From JACQAI01 sp035507915 (GTDB lineage Bacteria > Pseudomonadota > Alphaproteobacteria > Elsterales > Elsteraceae): a stretch of 7,286 nt of DNA. Under the pieces are notes generated by a model, which searched no databases, had not been told where the DNA came from, and saw nothing but the letters and a program-made list of their open reading frames with translations. Of the stretch, positions 6,195-7,286 are shown piece after piece. Numbering within the stretch: position 1 is the first letter of the stretch; each line of letters opens with the position of its first letter. Location of the stretch: contig DATJNS010000255.1 of NCBI GenBank assembly GCA_035507915.1, forward strand, positions 1 through 7,286. Reading direction: 5' to 3'. A program made the position numbers and the translations under genes.

Positions 6195-7010
6195 ATGAGG
6201 CGCAGCCGCGCGCACGTCGCGACCGTGGCGATCGGCGGCTGGCTGGTCGTCGGCGGCTTCATGCTGCCGTTCCTCTGGATGGTGCTCGGCTCGTTCAAGA
6301 CCACGGTCGATTTCCTGTCCTATCCGCCGACCTTCCTGTTCGCGCCGACGTTCGACAACTACCGCCAGGTGTTCGCCGACAACGCCTTCCCGCGCTACGT
6401 GGTGAACAGCCTGATCGTCGCCGCCGGCGCGACCGCGCTCGGGCTCGCGCTCGGCATCCCGGCGGCCTACGCGCTGGCGCGCTGGCGGCGCACCGCGATG
6501 GGCGTCGTGCTGCTGGCGGCGCGCATGGCGCCCGGCATCGCCTTCCTGATCCCGCTGTTCGTGCTGTTCCTCGAGCTGCATCTGGTCGGCAGCTACACGA
6601 GCCTGATCGCCAGCCACCTGATCTTCACCCTGCCGCTGACGGTCTGGATGATGGTCGGCTTCATCGAGGCGCTGCCGGTCGAGCTCGAGCAGGCGGCGCT
6701 GATCGACGGCTGCTCGATCCTGGGCCTGCTGGTGCGCATCGTCGTGCCGCTGACCGCGCAGGGCATCGCGGCGACCGCGATCCTCGGGTTCATCGCCTCG
6801 TGGAACAACTTCCTGTTCGCGCTCGTGCTCGCCAACGAGCAGACCAAGACGCTGCCGGTCGCGGTGCTCGGCTATATCGGCTACAATTCGGTGCAGTGGG
6901 GCACCCTGATGGCCGCTGCCTCGGTCATCACCTTGCCGGTGCTCGTGCTGGCGCTGTGCGCCCAGCGCTACATCGTGCGCGGCCTAGTCGCCGGCGCGGT
7001 CACGGGATGA
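6195..7010 (+). CDS. ABC sugar-type importer permease, MalG/UgpE-like
   Basis: This is the second channel subunit, 271 residues with about six membrane spans. The first is at about 8-32 (VATVAIGGWLVVGGFMLPFL), followed by the MalG-type GSFKTTVDFLSYPPTFLF and the FDNYRQVF segment. The EAA loop is EQAALIDGCSILGLLVRIVVP, with Glu165, Ala167, Ala168 and Gly172; Gln replaces the first Ala, a common change. SWNNFLFALVL follows, as in this subfamily. The ATG start is 10 nt after the first permease's stop and uses TGAGG at 6182-6186 as ribosome site. It is the last gene of the transporter group on this strand. No ATP-binding subunit follows, because the next gene is convergent, so the ATPase must be encoded elsewhere or shared. 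Confidence 0.93.
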   Translation: MRRSRAHVATVAIGGWLVVGGFMLPFLWMVLGSFKTTVDFLSYPPTFLFAPTFDNYRQVFADNAFPRYVVNSLIVAAGATALGLALGIPAAYALARWRRTAMGVVLLAARMAPGIAFLIPLFVLFLELHLVGSYTSLIASHLIFTLPLTVWMMVGFIEALPVELEQAALIDGCSILGLLVRIVVPLTAQGIAATAILGFIASWNNFLFALVLANEQTKTLPVAVLGYIGYNSVQWGTLMAAASVITLPVLVLALCAQRYIVRGLVAGAVTG

Positions 7011-7011
7011 C

Positions 7012-7286
7012 TCAGCGCCGCTTGTAGATGTCGATGCCGTCGATCGTGGCCAGCCGCGTGTAGCGCGACCACTCCGCGGCGAACCCGGGGTCGCGCCCGA
7101 AATAGTCGAGATAGTCGAACGGCAGGCCGTGGAAGCCGCCCTCGTGGCTCGCCGGCACGACCAGCACCAGCGCCGGATGGTCGTGCGTGAAGCCGTCGAT
7201 CACGCCGCGCCACACCATCCGTTCCGCGTGGCCCATCGCCGCCGGCGCGTGATAGGCGAGCGTGCGCCCCGCCGGCGTGGTCTGCA
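7012..7286 (-). CDS. C-terminus of a convergent gene, possibly a GT39-like membrane glycosyltransferase (partial)
   Basis: The frame is open from the right edge to the stop at 7012-7014, giving 90 visible residues. An ATG at 7236 exists, but the frame continues unbroken upstream for 16 more residues (QTTPAGRTLAYHAPAA) to the edge, so this is the end of a larger protein rather than a small gene. The visible part appears soluble: WRGVIDGFTHDHPALVLVV, then a segment with FHGLPFDYLDYFGRDPGFA, ending RYTRLATIDGIDIYKRR. The YxRLATIDGIDIYKR-type ending resembles the C-terminal periplasmic tail of PMT/ArnT-like (GT39) glycosyltransferases, which use lipid-linked sugars. That call rests on a weak resemblance, and the membrane part is outside the window. 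Its stop is 1 nt from the stop of the second permease. Confidence 0.6.
   Translation of the reverse strand, partial: QTTPAGRTLAYHAPAAMGHAERMVWRGVIDGFTHDHPALVLVVPASHEGGFHGLPFDYLDYFGRDPGFAAEWSRYTRLATIDGIDIYKRR

Noticed and set aside
5243..6304. Antisense frame (353 residues) rich in His, Arg, Gln and Glu
   Set aside because: It mirrors the hydrophobic codons of the first permease; no recognisable domain.
7012..7236. Stand-alone 74-residue gene on the - strand
   Set aside because: The frame runs on upstream to the window edge with no stop, so it is the end of a longer gene.

Overview
The window is GC-rich and gene-dense. It has short intergenic gaps, frequent GTG starts and stop/start overlaps. 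Together with a palindromic intergenic repeat of a familiar proteobacterial type, this suggests a proteobacterium, most likely an alphaproteobacterium. That placement is inference from gene style only; no rRNA or other phylogenetic marker is present.

Region 1 (1-3742, + strand) is a tight, apparently single operon built around selenocysteine (Sec) incorporation. It opens with the last codons of an upstream gene, possibly selA, whose stop overlaps the GTG start of selB, a full-length Sec-specific elongation factor. Four small genes follow, with gaps of 11 nt or less or with overlaps: two proteins I do not recognise (2044-2505 and 2492-2917), a DsrE/TusD-like small sulfurtransferase (2914-3291) and a GcvH-like lipoyl-carrier protein (3302-3742). 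No other glycine-cleavage gene is present. The DsrE-like plus H-like pair resembles the sulfur-handling parts of the sulfur-oxidising Hdr-like (sHdr) pathway. A DsrE-like protein beside Sec genes also recalls YedF. This four-gene module next to selB is the best candidate for an undescribed system; its function is not shown by the sequence.

Region 2 (3743-7010, + strand) is a carbohydrate-type (CUT1-like) ABC importer: a secreted family 1 solute-binding protein with a probable Tat signal, then a MalF/UgpA-like and a MalG/UgpE-like permease. No ATPase gene lies beside them. Between the binding protein and the first permease sits a roughly 110-bp inverted repeat (5182-5292) made of two head-to-head copies of a palindromic repeat. 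It probably creates a falsely extended start for the permease and may set different expression levels for the two sides.

Region 3 (7012-7286, - strand) is the C-terminal end of a convergent gene, tentatively a membrane glycosyltransferase. Its stop codon lies 1 nt from the stop of the last permease. No RNA gene, CRISPR array, insertion sequence or transposase is seen.
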